Shown here: in pieces, positions 32,994-44,317 of the stretch | How the letters are laid out: each line of letters begins with the position of its first letter | How positions within the stretch are numbered: the stretch's first letter is position 1 | From: Arachnopeziza araneosa | Lineage: Eukaryota > Ascomycota > Leotiomycetes > Helotiales > Arachnopezizaceae | Length of the DNA: 64,000 bases | Assembly: GCA_003988855.1 (NCBI GenBank) | Contig: QYAI01000015.1 | Location: 186,001 to 250,000, forward strand | Direction of reading: 5' to 3' | The notes under the pieces: generated by a model | Seen by the model: only the letters and a program-made list of their open reading frames with translations | Database searches by the model: none | What the model was told of the DNA's origin: nothing | Made by a program: the position numbers and the translations under genes

Positions 32994-34605
32994 TGTGGTA
33001 GCGTAGGTTTGACAACAAAGCTTGTAGGGTTTACAGCTCGTTTGGTTATAAAGAGATGGGTTGTTCAATCTCAACCAGCACCTCGCTTGTCCTAGAGTAT
33101 ATTTGCTGGTAGTTTATGCTGTTTGCGACCGGTTTGAAGTGAATATCCAAACTTTTGCGTAACGATGTTTAACAAATGCGGTGAGAATATGTGGGCTTAC
33201 CAGCGGACCGGCCCGACAGAATCCTTGGCACCGAGGGACAAGACGCTTGAATTGGAATAAATGAGTGACGTGTTTTTTGAAAGTCTCCATGATCACGTGC
33301 GTCCCCTTGCGGTAACGCTGCAAGCAAGCAAGCAAGCAAGCAGTTTTTTTGCCTTGCAATGTCTCCTTAACCTGAAGCTCCGCATACGTCTTCCACTAAA
33401 GACAGCTTGCTGTAGTAATGGTCATCTCATGCGCTGTTCGTTGCTCATTAGTCTTATTTGAAAAAGATGGACATATACTGTAAATTAGGAGAGAACGCCA
33501 AGCCAACTTTACCCTATCCTAGGTAGTGAAGAATATCCACGGAATGCCACAGAAAGAGACTAGGCCACATGAGCGGGACAAGCAGAGGTATAATAATCGT
33601 AGAATTCTAGAGTGAACAGGATTCTTAGAATGGGACTGGTTGCCTTGACCAAGGTTGCCCTCTAGGTTGCCCTGCTTGGGCAGCTGTCAGTACGCTTGCC
33701 ACTTTCCACCCCTTTCCAAAAGAATCATTGCGTAAAAAGCTAGTCTCGTAAAGAGCACGGTAAGCAAACACAAAGTTGTTGAGAGTTTTTTTCACGAGGT
33801 TGAAATGTGAGGCTCCCGTAATGGCGATTTCCGCAGTGAGGCTTGTCGTGGCTGAATCAAAACCTGACCCCACCCGGGCAGGCGCAGTCCGGATGAAATC
33901 CAAGGGAAACTATGTGGGTCAGGCTTCTCCGCAGGTCATCCACTTTACGAAGTCACTTATGGCACGTAGGGTAAAATTTCAGGCAGCCAACATGCTTTCA
34001 TTTTATTCTCTTTCATGTGCTTCTATAACCTGTATTTCGTGCCTCTGCTTGTCGGTACGTCAGTTGCCGACAACCAAAAATGGATACAATGCTCCTCTCA
34101 GAGTCTCGTCAATGCTTCTTCTGTCCTCATATAGTAAATAACAGACCAGCTTAAAAAAGTGGTGCCAAAACGCCTCTGTTGGACCCGCCTCAGGTCAACC
34201 ATATCCGCCCATCCCTTAATTCAGATAATTATGCCACATATCTCCAGTGCGCCTGATGTAACATGACAAAGTAAATCCCAATGAGTGCCAACCCATAATG
34301 CATATAACGTACACGCCCGTAGGCAAAGTTGTTCGGATGTTGTGGTGTGGTTGTGGTATATAAGACGGATTATGAAATTTTGGTGGTAGGTTTCAACATG
34401 TGTTGTTACCGATGACTATGTATAACTGCTGTATCAATCGTAATGTTGTACCGGGAGCCGATGGCATATGATCTCAGCGCGACAGATCGCAGAAGCGTTG
34501 TCGTGTCGTTCAAGCTCGATGATCATGCGTACACGGCATGCCTTCGATCTGTTGAGATCGGTAATATGAAGAATGCAATTGAAGGGTATCTGAAGCGATC
34601 GACTT
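32994..34605. other. Intergenic: TRK1 promoter and PNG1 3' flank
   Basis: About 1.6 kb. A CAAG tetranucleotide repeat sits at 33320-33343. ORFs here lack ATG starts or family features. Confidence 0.5.
33320..33343 (+). repeat. GCAA tetranucleotide repeat
   Basis: Five head-to-tail GCAA units plus a partial one, next to a T7 run. Confidence 0.9.
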
Positions 34606-36057
34606 TCAGTGTCCACGTTGATTAGGATCTCGTGGGGGTTGTTGGCGTCTTCCATTTTCTCCTCTGGCATTGATCCATTCCTGTTGACCACTCTGTCTAC
34701 CAGCAGGCTGCTCGGCAGGCAGCTTTTGGTCTTCAGATCGCACGGGTTGTGAGTTCATCATAGATGGATCTCCAGGTCGGAGATTCGACACGACGGATTG
34801 AGCTATAGATGAGATGACGTAGTTGCGAAGCTCTCTATCTTCCTTCGCATCCTCCTTTTCTAAGCGGAATCGTTCGTCTTTGTTCATATTCGATCGGCGA
34901 AGGTTGCGGATCTCGTTTTGGATGTAGAGCATAACTTCCTCCGGGCAACGGTTACGTTCTAGTGCTTGTTCAGTCTCGCGAACATAGCGGCGAGTGACGT
35001 CTGTCGCGCCATCCATAGAGAAGGCAATGCAGTACGACATCTTCTTTCCCCAGCCCTCGGCATACAACCGGGGGTTGTCCCAAGCCTCTTCGCAAGCATC
35101 GACATGGATCCATCGTTTTTGCATCTCTGAGTAGACCTCAGTCCAGACATGGTCCTCGGCATTCCAGACCCATCTTACACGACCACCGACTGCTCGACAA
35201 AGCATGCTGAACACATTCGCCCACTCTCCGCATCGTCCTTGTCTGGTTTGGAGTAGCCGCCAGACATCACCGTACCGTGGGAAGCGTTCATAGGAGCCGC
35301 AATCACCAGCAGAGCATCGATATAATTCAGTCCGAAGAGCACCGTAAGCTGTTTCGTCAGGTGTGGGAGGCGTCATACCCTGCGCAATGGTAGGTGACAT
35401 GCAGACAGAACAGGGTGGATTATTGACCCAAGAGAAGAACGAGCGTTTGAACCACCTACATGATAGTTAGAGACTGTGCCAAGAATGAAAGTCGAGGGAT
35501 TGGACCTACCTTAGTAGTGCGCGGATGACACAGTCTTGGTAACCCCACTCGGGTTCCCGTCCATCTCCCATACTCTCGGCTTGGGCCTGCAGGACTTGGC
35601 TTTCTTCTTCAGCCTCTCCATATATCCTATCCAGCGGTATAACTTGTAATGCTTCGTCTAGTAAACCAGGGTTTTCATATTTTGTGGGCGTTAACGATAA
35701 TGAGATCAGTAGATTGCGAAACTTTTGTGACAGCGCATCGGTGGGAGGTGTTGGTATTTTGGGTAGGTTTCGAAGCGATGCATATGAAGGAGGAGTGGCA
35801 CCGGATTGAGGCCCGCTCGATGTTGAAGGTCGATAGTTCGAGGATGGAGGTTGTAGACTTGAGGCAGCCGCGGCTCGAAGATTCGATGAAGATGCGCTTT
35901 CTCTGGGCGATGGCGACGAAGTCCGCGAGCGCGATCGGTCAAGGTCATTCAGTCGTTTGTTTCGTAATAACCCTTCGAATTGTACCCGCAAGTCCTTGGC
36001 CCAATTCTCGTCGTACTCCCCATTTCGTGATGAGCCGAATCCAGAAGGGTCGGCCAT
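34606..36057 (-). CDS. PNG1: Peptide:N-glycanase Png1 (transglutaminase fold)
   Basis: Cytosolic deglycosylating enzyme acting on misfolded glycoproteins exported from the ER before proteasomal destruction. Two exons (35510-36057, 34606-35455; 54-bp intron) give 465 residues. The catalytic triad is Cys258 (GRCGEW), His285 (EDHVWTEVY) and Asp302 (HVDACEEAWD). The spacings of 27 and 17 residues equal those of yeast Png1 (C191, H218, D235). A zinc site is formed by Cys198/Cys201 (PPCSVC) and Cys230/Cys235 (CSAGDC). The N-terminal 140 residues are Ser/Pro-rich and probably disordered; the C-terminus is polar (EQPAGRQSGQQEW). The start at 36057 (MADPSGFGSSRNG) is preferred over an upstream in-frame Met at 36240, which lacks family features. 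Some filamentous fungi are reported to have inactive Png1 with triad changes; here all three residues are intact. Confidence 0.95.
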
Positions 36058-36764
36058 AGCGTCGTACTCGAGGTGGATGTGCAGGGTGGTGAAAGAGTCG
36101 TCCGCTCCCCAATGATCGCGCCTCTCCTCTGCTTTCAAGTTTCCAATGTTGGGCTTGTTGTTGTCGTCGTCGATACTCCGAAGAGGAGTGTCTGAGACTG
36201 AGAAGGAAGGGCAATGAGCGTGGTTTGGTTCTGGGTGCACAGCCCGCTAAACTGTACACGCAAGCTGCTGGCTCGCCACGCTAAGCGACAGTTTTAGGCT
36301 TGAGGCACAATAATAGAATCTGGACAAGGTGGCTGACGCCTCTGATCGAAGAGACACAAAAGTTGCAGCGCGGAATGTTCGAGGGTGAATGCTCCGTCAG
36401 CCAGGCTCGACGGTGTCAATGTACAGTGGAGAGCGACGGCGAGGTCTAGAAACGGGTGAAAGTGTCGAGGCTGCTGCTGCTGAAGGCTTCCGGGCAAAGG
36501 CAACGCGTGTATCGTCAGTCCTCGTCCTTGAAAAGAGTGGGCCGGTCGGAAGTGGCTTTTCCAGCGCTCTGATAGGCGGGGCGACAGAATTGCGTCGTCA
36601 GCGCCAACCTGACGTTCCAGGCACTCGACGAATGCCTGTCCACGGTGAATCCCCCTATTTAGAGTTTGATATCAAGACAACCCCGTTGGTGACCGCCCTT
36701 TGTTCGATTACTAAGGCCGCATTCAACGGATGTTGGCGTCGTGATGTTGCTGATCTGCTTCTCT

Positions 36765-36799
36765 TCTCTCTCCCTCTCTCCCTCTCCCTCTCTCCCTCG
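36765..36799 (+). repeat. CTCTCC microsatellite
   Basis: Pyrimidine-only tract of CTCTCCCTCTCC units. Confidence 0.85.
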
Positions 36800-38161
36800 C
36801 GACCGTGAGTGGCGTTCACAAGAGATGCTTCTTCGAGGCGGAATTGGGGACCGAATGCATCAGGGGTGTGACGCTGTCACCTTATCCGAACTTCAGATGA
36901 AGGTGAGATTTATTCTTGCTGGTGTGCCTCGCCACGGAGTTTTCGTCCTGCGCAGCTCACGTGGTTTGGAGAAGGTCTCTTGGGATGGACTACGGAAAGT
37001 TGGAACAGAAGGTGTCTGAGGTGCAGAGGAGATCCTCGAAACGAAAGAAACAATATGTTCGGGTAAAGAACAGCCGTAAACAATCATCTTCATGCGTCCA
37101 GCGGATACCCTATTGTACTCCTCACGCCTAGACTTTCGCCCCTATAGGCAAGTCGCCAACGCAAGCAGAAAATCATTTTGTCGTACGCATGCCGTGTCTA
37201 CACACGCAATCTCAAATTCCAGCGACCAACTCGTAGCTTGTTAGATTGATGGCCACACTTCGTCACCAAGACACCTGGCCTTCACATATCTCAGAGCTTC
37301 GACGCCTCTGCCCAGACGTGTCAGTGTCGAGAGTCAATCTTCCACTATCGCAAAAATAAATGAAATTGCGAATGCACCCCCTTTTCCGAGTCCCTAGCTT
37401 ATCCCGACATTTCTTGGCGCGTCGTCAGCTCAGCCATGTAGGTGATCATACACAAACACAAAGCTTGACTTCTTCAACCTGCAGATCATTTTACCTGAGA
37501 CACCGGCTGTCAATCTTATCGAGCTTAAAGTGTTTCGTCTTGGCATTGGTATTTCGTTGGTGATTGATAGGGTGAATGAGCTACATAGCCGGAAGTATAC
37601 AAATCTCATTGTACAGCGCTCGGAGATTTCATGCAAGACATATGAATACAGTAGTTGCTGCAGACTGTGAGCTTTTCCCGAGGAATGGTACCATGCAGGC
37701 GTGATCTGGTTAGTCTTCCTGAAATTGAACAAATTGTGCCACTTTCATGCGTGGCCTTCCCACACAGTCATCTATCTTTCATCGCATAACATCTAAGTGT
37801 TTCTCCACGATAAGCAAATGCACCGCTTCCATGATACGCAGAAACAATTGGTGCAATACGTTGTCTATACTAAGTGACTACCTTGTAACAAGATAAATCC
37901 CCGAGCTTCAACATCCGGAATCCGGCAATAGCCAACGTTAATAATCGAAATTGAAGGGCTAGACAGTAGATCTTGCACGTGGCCGGATTGGTGTCGCTCG
38001 CCGTCTCGGAAGACACCGTTGAGTGCAACGTTGAGCCTCATTCCTAACTCAGCACACTCGGTCTCTGGAAAAGGAAGCCTCCAGGCAAGTCCCTGGTGAC
38101 GACGAACGAAAGATTATACTCGGCCACGAGACATGCTCGTACTGTATTACTCATCTTTCGT

Positions 38162-38970
38162 TTAGCGGTTGTCGATTAACGATAGGTTGCTGATCTGACG
38201 CGCGGTTATGGCTCTGATCATCATGGTGCTTTTTTCTTTCGGAACTTCAGCTACCATACTAGGTAACTGCTTGCACAACTCGTCATAATCAGCGTTACCT
38301 GCAAATATCAATAGATCAGTTGAACACCTCATTTACAATCTCATTACTCCTTTGATGTGACCTTTTTTTGTTTTCAATCACGTGTCAACTTGACGCGTAT
38401 GCTGTCACCTATGTCCCCAACTTTAATTATTGAAAGGCCTCATTTATAGACCACTCGCCACCGAAAAACCCGGAGAACAAATCCGGAGGTGGCTTGAGAT
38501 CTTAGACTCGTAACGGCGAGATGTCAGGCGGATCGATAAGCATTATCGACCGAAAGTATGCGTCTTACTCGCCACTTTGAGATTCGACGAGAAATCGACA
38601 TATGTAATGGCTTGAAAGCTTAGTCTCGGCCGCTGGAGACTGACTTAATGGAAACCACACTGCTAGATCCAGATGCCTGGCCTGATGCATTGAAAACACA
38701 ACCTTGACTGACCACTGGCATACCCCACGAACGAAACGTCGTGTAGACGCTTCGACAATCTTCGCCTCTGTTTGAGGAAGGTACTCCGGAAGAACGGACG
38801 AACTGTGAATAATCATCGGCCCACTAGGATACCTCGTGATTATGCAGGAGAGAAATAGACTCGCGTCAACGGCGAGAAAATGGCCCGAGTGTGCTCGTAG
38901 TTCTGCGGATGCCTCTTCTCGAAAACTTTGATGGTCTTGTGTTTGATTGGAAATTTTAGGCCACGACTCT
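38162..38970 (-). other. Possible hidden or decayed multi-exon gene
   Basis: An open minus frame of over 120 codons runs down from about 38960 to 38565 and reads SNQTQDHQSFREEASAELRA, HSGHFLAVDASLFLSCIITR and VLPEYLPQTEAKIVEASTRR. Further down, after a TTTGCAG acceptor at 38299, a second open stretch reads NADYDELCKQLPSMVAEVPK and EKSTMMIRAITARQISNLSL to a TAA at 38162. Composition is coding-like in both. A GTATGC possible donor follows RRFVRG, but I could not establish a complete gene or a start, and no family is recognised. It may be a relic. Confidence 0.3.
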
Positions 38971-39219
38971 TACTGCAAAAACAAATCATAAGGAGGAAGT
39001 CAGGATCCTATAAGCATCGGTGGAAATTGAGATCTGAAGACGCACTTTTCCCAGCAAACCATGTATAAACGTGGACAAGGTAAGAGAAATCAGTAAACGG
39101 AAGGCCGCATTGGGAAAACTAGGATCCAAAGCCCAATACAATTGCCATGTCTTGTCTCTATGCTGAAACAGAAACTATTTGCCGCTGCCCAAACAGCACT
39201 TGAACATGCAATGCTTACT

Positions 39220-41958
39220 CTACTCAAAGCTCGTTTCTTTATCCCTCCACTCCTGTTCCCCATAATATCTTGGCGGCAAATCCACCTCCCATATCGGTCT
39301 CTCCACAATAGCAACTTCGGGTCCTGAATCTTGCTGACTCTCGCCAATAACCACAACCCCAAGTATAGGCCTGTACTTGAAAGTATGCCAATCACCTTGC
39401 TGTCTTTCCAATTCTCTATTGCTCTGTTGTTCTAACTCGCCATCTTCCTCTAGATTGCGTAAATGTTGCAAAGTGACGGAAGAATCAACCTTGTCATCGT
39501 CAAGTTCCATAGGATCAACTTTGTCCCCAAAGATGTACAATTGCTCATCTACTTCATCCCTTTCCTCTTCATTATTGTATATGGTCCTCTTGATTGCCCT
39601 ACCAATACCCAGCGCCAATTCGTTACGCCTAGCGTGTCCTCCTGCGCCGCTTGGGTGTTCTTTATGACCTCTCTTCCTCTTCTTTCCTGGAGTCATTTCT
39701 GCAATCATCTTCTCATCTTCTTTCAACGGAAAGTTTTTTCTGAAGTTGAACATCCACAACCATCCTACACTCCATAGCCAAATACGCTCATAGGAATCAG
39801 TGATATCCCAGAAAATCCCTCGAACTGTCTCGAGAGTTTTGCGAAACTCGCCAGGGAATATGCTTGGTGGATTGCGACGCGACCAGTCGGAAAGGGAACC
39901 ATGGAGAACTAAAAACTCGTAGATCTCGCTTGTAGCTGTCACGATAAGAAGGCGGTCCTCACCGCTCGGTAGTTCGTATGAGACTGGATGAGGTGTATTT
40001 CTGGTAGCTGGGGGAGTGATACCATTCGCTAGCTCGGGCGATTTCGATTTCGAAGGCCGGAATGACAGGGCAACACATGTTGTAGGTAGCTTCGGTATTG
40101 AGGAAGCGAATGGATTGCGCATCCAATGTTGCCCGAGAACGAGTTTAACTTGCTCTTCTTCCTCGTCACTATCAACTCCCGATATAGACGAAGACGAAGA
40201 TGACGTGGCATCGGATTCATCATTAGGTAGCAACTCTGTGACATCTTCGTTTCCAGAGAGCACGAATGTGTCGATGTACCCAGCGAGATCACTAGCAGCC
40301 AATAAGCGGCTGTCTGACGAGAATGCAAGTTGAGTGACAGTTCTATCATAGGATCCAAGTCCGCCGAGAGTGGTTACTCTAGCAGTATGGCGGTTTAGAC
40401 GACTGAGCTTTGTCAGACTTGGGTGAAATGTGATGGTTAATGATGACGCGGAGACTGATGCGAGAATGCGAGCGAGAATGATCCGGCTGTTTGGCTGGAC
40501 AACGCAGAGCCATTTGGTATCGGGAGAGAATCTGATGAGACGTGCACCAAAGTTCAAGGTAGAAGGGAGAGCAACCTTAGAAATCCGGATGTTCCCATCT
40601 GCCTTTGGGTGGAGTAGGAAGACCTTTAAATTTGTAATGGTAGAAACTGCAAGAATGTTGCCATTGGTACTCAAAGATGCGGCTGTAATATTTGCTTCTC
40701 CTTTGACAAGAATTTTGGCAACTAGCTTCCGGCTTTTGGATCTATCAACATCCTCTTCTAGTGTGCCGGGAGGAATTCGCCATATCCTAATCTCTCTATC
40801 CCACCAACTCAGCATTAATCTTGCCTGGGGTGCGCTCAGAATGTTGGGCTCCTGAGGAAGGAAAGGTAGTGATCTTTGATGTTCAAAGCCATATTTTCCA
40901 AGAGGTACAACAGTAGGAGAGGCATCTGGACCTCCAGAAACCACAACACTAATTCCAGGAGCCTCAAAACTCGCCATGGATTTTACATCATGGGTGTGAA
41001 ATCTTCGATGCCCCAATTCAGCCCACCTTCCCTTGCCCTTTGCTATAGGTTTGTATACTACCGTTCGACGGTCCATACCACCACTAAAGATTGCTGTGCC
41101 ATCGTGGTTGACTGCGAGGCTTAAGATATCCTGTCTATGCGATTGAATACGTTGGCGGAGCGTGTATGTTTTCCCATCCCAAATCTTTAATTCTCCAGTC
41201 GAATCTCCAGAAATAATTGTCCCATCGCACAAAACTTTCACTGACCAGATTATAACTTCTTTAGGACCTCCCTTAGGTCCAGCACCTGTCGACATGTTTC
41301 GTAACAGCGATCCGCTTCGGATATCGAAAATGCGAACCACACTATCTGTACAACCAGCTACAACAATATTGCGATCCTGAAATGCAACACTGATTATCTT
41401 AGCTTTCTTTTTTGACGGTCGAACAAGAACTTTTTGTAGCTGTAGATCTTCGTCATTTGTCGAGTATAGAACGAGAGCTCCATCTGTACACCCAGCAATT
41501 AAACTCTGCCCCTGCCATTGTGTCACTGCACTTCCATTGGTGGTATTGCTGGTAAGTGACAGTGCTGGTTGAGCAGCTATACACCATATTTCACCATGAT
41601 TCCCACTTGCTTGGCGCAAAGGTCGACCTTTTGCCAGGTCCCACTCGGTCACAGTTGTTGTGTATCCAATGCTGAAGAGCCTCAGCTTTCCAAATATTGT
41701 TTTCCCTTCTGTTTCTTCGTCCGGATCTTGCGTCCATACGAGCCCATCAATGCTACGATCTTTTCCTCCTCGTATTATAGTTTCTTGTAACCAAGAACCC
41801 GTAAGTGGATTCCAAATCTCAATGTCTCCATTTGCTCGTCCAACTGCCAGGCGCGGGGCAACAGTTTTTTGGTCTTTCGAGATATGGGAGTGAGAAAATG
41901 CTAAAGCATTTATCGTAGAAGGTGGAAAAGGCACGAATCGACAGCGGTGTATGTCCAT
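39220..41958 (-). CDS. UTP4: U3 snoRNP / small-subunit processome WD40 protein Utp4
   Basis: Component of the t-UTP subcomplex that begins pre-18S rRNA processing in the nucleolus. One exon, 912 residues, typical for fungal Utp4. The ATG at 41958 begins MDIHRCRFVPFPPSTINALA, the conserved family N-terminus; an earlier in-frame TTG extension is rejected. WD40 blades are visible through RLAVGRANGDIEIWNP, LRLFSIGYTTTVTEWDL, SLIAGCTDGALVLYS, NIVVAGCTDSVVRIFDIRSG, GTIISGDSTGELKIWDG and AIFSGGMDRRTVVYKP. A second propeller follows (ILSAPQARLMLSWWDREIRI and after). An acidic insert (SDATSSSSSSISGVDSDEEE) separates later blades. Near the C-terminus a basic patch (GKKRKRGHKEH) and RTIYNNEEERDEVDEQLYIF match the Utp4/Cirhin tail. 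The assignment rests on the N-terminus, two-propeller layout and tail. Confidence 0.92.
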   Translation of the reverse strand: MDIHRCRFVPFPPSTINALAFSHSHISKDQKTVAPRLAVGRANGDIEIWNPLTGSWLQETIIRGGKDRSIDGLVWTQDPDEETEGKTIFGKLRLFSIGYTTTVTEWDLAKGRPLRQASGNHGEIWCIAAQPALSLTSNTTNGSAVTQWQGQSLIAGCTDGALVLYSTNDEDLQLQKVLVRPSKKKAKIISVAFQDRNIVVAGCTDSVVRIFDIRSGSLLRNMSTGAGPKGGPKEVIIWSVKVLCDGTIISGDSTGELKIWDGKTYTLRQRIQSHRQDILSLAVNHDGTAIFSGGMDRRTVVYKPIAKGKGRWAELGHRRFHTHDVKSMASFEAPGISVVVSGGPDASPTVVPLGKYGFEHQRSLPFLPQEPNILSAPQARLMLSWWDREIRIWRIPPGTLEEDVDRSKSRKLVAKILVKGEANITAASLSTNGNILAVSTITNLKVFLLHPKADGNIRISKVALPSTLNFGARLIRFSPDTKWLCVVQPNSRIILARILASVSASSLTITFHPSLTKLSRLNRHTARVTTLGGLGSYDRTVTQLAFSSDSRLLAASDLAGYIDTFVLSGNEDVTELLPNDESDATSSSSSSISGVDSDEEEEQVKLVLGQHWMRNPFASSIPKLPTTCVALSFRPSKSKSPELANGITPPATRNTPHPVSYELPSGEDRLLIVTATSEIYEFLVLHGSLSDWSRRNPPSIFPGEFRKTLETVRGIFWDITDSYERIWLWSVGWLWMFNFRKNFPLKEDEKMIAEMTPGKKRKRGHKEHPSGAGGHARRNELALGIGRAIKRTIYNNEEERDEVDEQLYIFGDKVDPMELDDDKVDSSVTLQHLRNLEEDGELEQQSNRELERQQGDWHTFKYRPILGVVVIGESQQDSGPEVAIVERPIWEVDLPPRYYGEQEWRDKETSFE

Positions 41959-43285
41959 AATACTGACGAACTCGACCGAGGACCTGGTTGAATGAAATTC
42001 GAGAAAAGTCTCTGCATGTATGTTTTTCACGACAAAATCCAAAGGCGGTGTAAACCCCAGAATTCAGCTAATTATCAACCCCCAGCTTCCTCCACCCACC
42101 CAACCTACTTGACGAATTTGAAAGCGGGCTTGAAGTACATTTACTACCTAGTAGCAGTTGGAGCCGATATTATTTTATATCTTCCAACATCAATCCACAG
42201 TCAAACTTTCTTCTAATTCTCATAAACTAGTTTCTCCTTATACAGTATCTCCACGTACCACCTTGAGAATCACAAGGAAGACACTCATGACAAGGGGCAG
42301 ACGATCCTAAGATGTTTTTGTATACCTGTCTTCTTTCACAGTTTGAACTGCTGCGAATGACCACGCCTAAAATATCACGCATGTTTGGATTTTTTATCTT
42401 CCTCTCCCAACCTCGCTTCACGAGCTGTTCTTTGCCTATGAACGCCAAAGTAGAGTGGTCAATTCAGATCAAATTGGTATTTTGAGGTGCTCATTATCAA
42501 CTTTAGCTTCAATATTCTCCCATTAGTTTTCCGCCGCAAATATGTTGCGTGTTGGAATTTCTTGTCTTAGGGCGAATCGTGGAAGATTTTGAGAACCTTT
42601 TCTCAAAGCCTCACCGATTCTCAGAACTCCTACTCTAGATCAGCAATTCCTATTAGAAGAAACTACGCCTTCGATTCAGCTCTGCCATAGCATCTTACCG
42701 AACAGCCAGCAACTTTCCCAATATTATCAGATACTAATTCCAGCTTCACCTCTAACTTTATTTATTTTACCTCCAATACAAGAATGTCATATTAAGCACC
42801 TATCCGCAGGCAGACTCGCTCACAGCCCATCTCTTCTAAGTCATCACCAATTAAAACTGATGGCCCTTCACCGCCGTCTCCTATGCTGTCGCACCTCGTA
42901 CATTAATATCATGCCACGCGTCATCCTGATAGACCTGATTTATAGTTGTATTGAAGGGTTGATAATTCAGGTGAAGGATTATTCAAGAGAGAGATTCCAT
43001 TACATGAAATGTTCGAACTCAATTTATCTAACCATCAAAGGGCCTAAGTTATTCCATTACACAATGTTATATCCTGTTCGTGGTTACTTTATTCAATAGC
43101 TTGGCGATATACTTTGTCCAAAATCTACAAATACTTCCTAAGCTCACTACTCTAGCCATTCTCGTTGTAAGCTTTAGAGCAGCTACTGAAATTACTGGAA
43201 CAAGTACACAATTCCAGAATAAATATCGAACTCCAAGTAAGCTAACATCAGTACTTAAAACGATAAACTTCTGCAATTTACAGAA
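41959..43285. other. Intergenic, AT-rich, UTP4 promoter
   Basis: About 1.3 kb. At 42541 a short frame (MLRVGISCLRANRGRF) ends at TGA; other frames are interrupted. No supported gene. An acceptor-like TTTACAG just precedes the ORF at 43286. Confidence 0.45.
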
Positions 43286-43654
43286 ATGTTTCTCTTCGGC
43301 GGTAGCGCGCGAATACCTCGAGGCAGTGCCGATCCTACATACTTAGCACGTATTCAATGGCACGGTAATGAACTTCAAAGGCTGGCGGGTGGCCAGCCTC
43401 ACTGGAGTGATAACTCGATGTCCAACTGGATGCATGGAGTGGAAATGGCTCGAGGTGGGTACAGCCGCAGAAACCAGGGATGGAATAATTGGAATCAGTC
43501 TGGAAGGCCATCTGTTCCTGTAGGTTATGGATTCTCTGGTGTCTTCGCCAGGAGTGGTTCAGAGTCTCTTCCTACTTCTGCGTTTTCAGCAAATGTCGGT
43601 TTGTATGGGAATTCGGCAATGGCGAGGATGAGAAATTTTCCCAGAAGTTACTAA
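43286..43654 (+). CDS. Hypothetical Gly/Ser/Asn/Trp-rich protein, 122 aa
   Basis: ORF beginning MFLFGGSARIPRGSADPTYL, with RIQWHGNELQRLAGGQPHWS, RRNQGWNNWNQSGRPSVPVG and a basic end MARMRNFPRSY. It is unusually rich in Trp, Asn, Gly and Ser, has no membrane span or signal peptide, and no Cys. The acceptor-like TTTACAG three bases before the ATG suggests it might instead be the last exon of a longer gene in 42.5-43.3 kb, but no upstream exon could be fixed. No family recognised. Confidence 0.35.
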   Translation: MFLFGGSARIPRGSADPTYLARIQWHGNELQRLAGGQPHWSDNSMSNWMHGVEMARGGYSRRNQGWNNWNQSGRPSVPVGYGFSGVFARSGSESLPTSAFSANVGLYGNSAMARMRNFPRSY

Positions 43655-43893
43655 TGAAGGCTGAATATAGAAAGCCAAGTAGGTAGATAAAAATTGGATT
43701 ATTTGTTTTCGCGACCGTAAATTTGTACCTTTAGCAATATATAATATCACTCAACCAGTCTCTGGACGAGAATTCTGTATTGTGCTATGTTTGGTATGTG
43801 TGACTCTGAAGAGAGAAGGAGGGGATGAGCTCGTATCCACATTAAGCGTGGCATGAGAGTCACGAGGCCAGATTTAAATCACGTGAATAAACT

Positions 43894-44098
43894 CTTTGTA
43901 CTGGGAAATGGTTGGCACTAAAAGACTATTAGTACTAACGCATAGTTGGTGCCATGAACTAGTTAGTACTAAGAAGCTAATAGTACTATTAAACTACTGG
44001 TGCAAGCCACTTGCTAGTACCACAGAAACATTTGTACTAGGGAATAGTTGGTACAAATGCGTAATTCGTACAAAGAAACAATTGGTGCTAAGAGACTA
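43894..44098 (+). repeat. 17-bp degenerate minisatellite, about twelve units
   Basis: Twelve tandem units of about 17 bp with consensus TTGGTACTAAGAAACTA. The most constant part is GTAC/GTGC at positions 4-7. Units include TTAGTACTAACGCATAG, TTGGTGCCATGAACTAG, TTGGTACAAATGCGTAA and TTGGTGCTAAGAGACTA. One reading frame is open throughout (67 codons), and because 17 x 3 = 51 it shows a 17-residue protein period (WCHELVSTKK.../WCKPLASTTE.../WYKCVIRTKK...). That frame begins at a TTG, so coding is doubtful. Confidence 0.85.
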
Positions 44099-44106
44099 AC
44101 GTCCAT

Positions 44107-44123
44107 CCCTGCGTGCCGGAAAA
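44107..44123 (+). repeat. 17-bp direct repeat, left copy
   Basis: CCCTGCGTGCCGGAAAA, identical to 44301-44317. It lies directly after the minisatellite. Confidence 0.9.
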
Positions 44124-44222
44124 CCGTTGGAGATTGGAAGAAGAAGTGATAATATTCTAACTATCTACTAGAGCAACTACTTATAGCTAGTAAACTAATT
44201 AGGTAGCAGCTCGTGGCTCAAT

Positions 44223-44242
44223 CATGTGACTAGAGTCACATG
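44223..44242. repeat. Inverted repeat CATGTGACT/AGTCACATG
   Basis: Two perfect 9-bp arms separated by AG, between the two 17-bp direct repeats. Could be a hairpin or a dimeric protein-binding site. Confidence 0.85.
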
Positions 44243-44300
44243 TCTAAGTAAGTCACGTGGCACGGACCTAACTAGGTGTGGAGTCATAGATTAACAAAAA

Positions 44301-44317
44301 CCCTGCGTGCCGGAAAA
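44301..44317 (+). repeat. 17-bp direct repeat, right copy
   Basis: Exact second copy of CCCTGCGTGCCGGAAAA, 194 bp from the first. Confidence 0.9.

Larger units (their letters stand above)
36058..39219. other. Large intergenic gap between PNG1 and UTP4
   Basis: 3.2 kb. Holds the PNG1 promoter, a CT-rich tract (36765-36799) and many scattered short ORFs. On the minus strand 38162-38970 has two coding-like open stretches with a plausible splice acceptor (described separately). Nothing else is supported. Confidence 0.5.

Noticed and set aside
32994..33074. N-terminal extension of TRK1 to 33074
   Set aside because: The upstream in-frame codon is TTG; the first ATG is at 32993.
41959..42042. N-terminal extension of UTP4
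   Set aside because: Starts at TTG; the conserved family N-terminus begins at the ATG at 41958.
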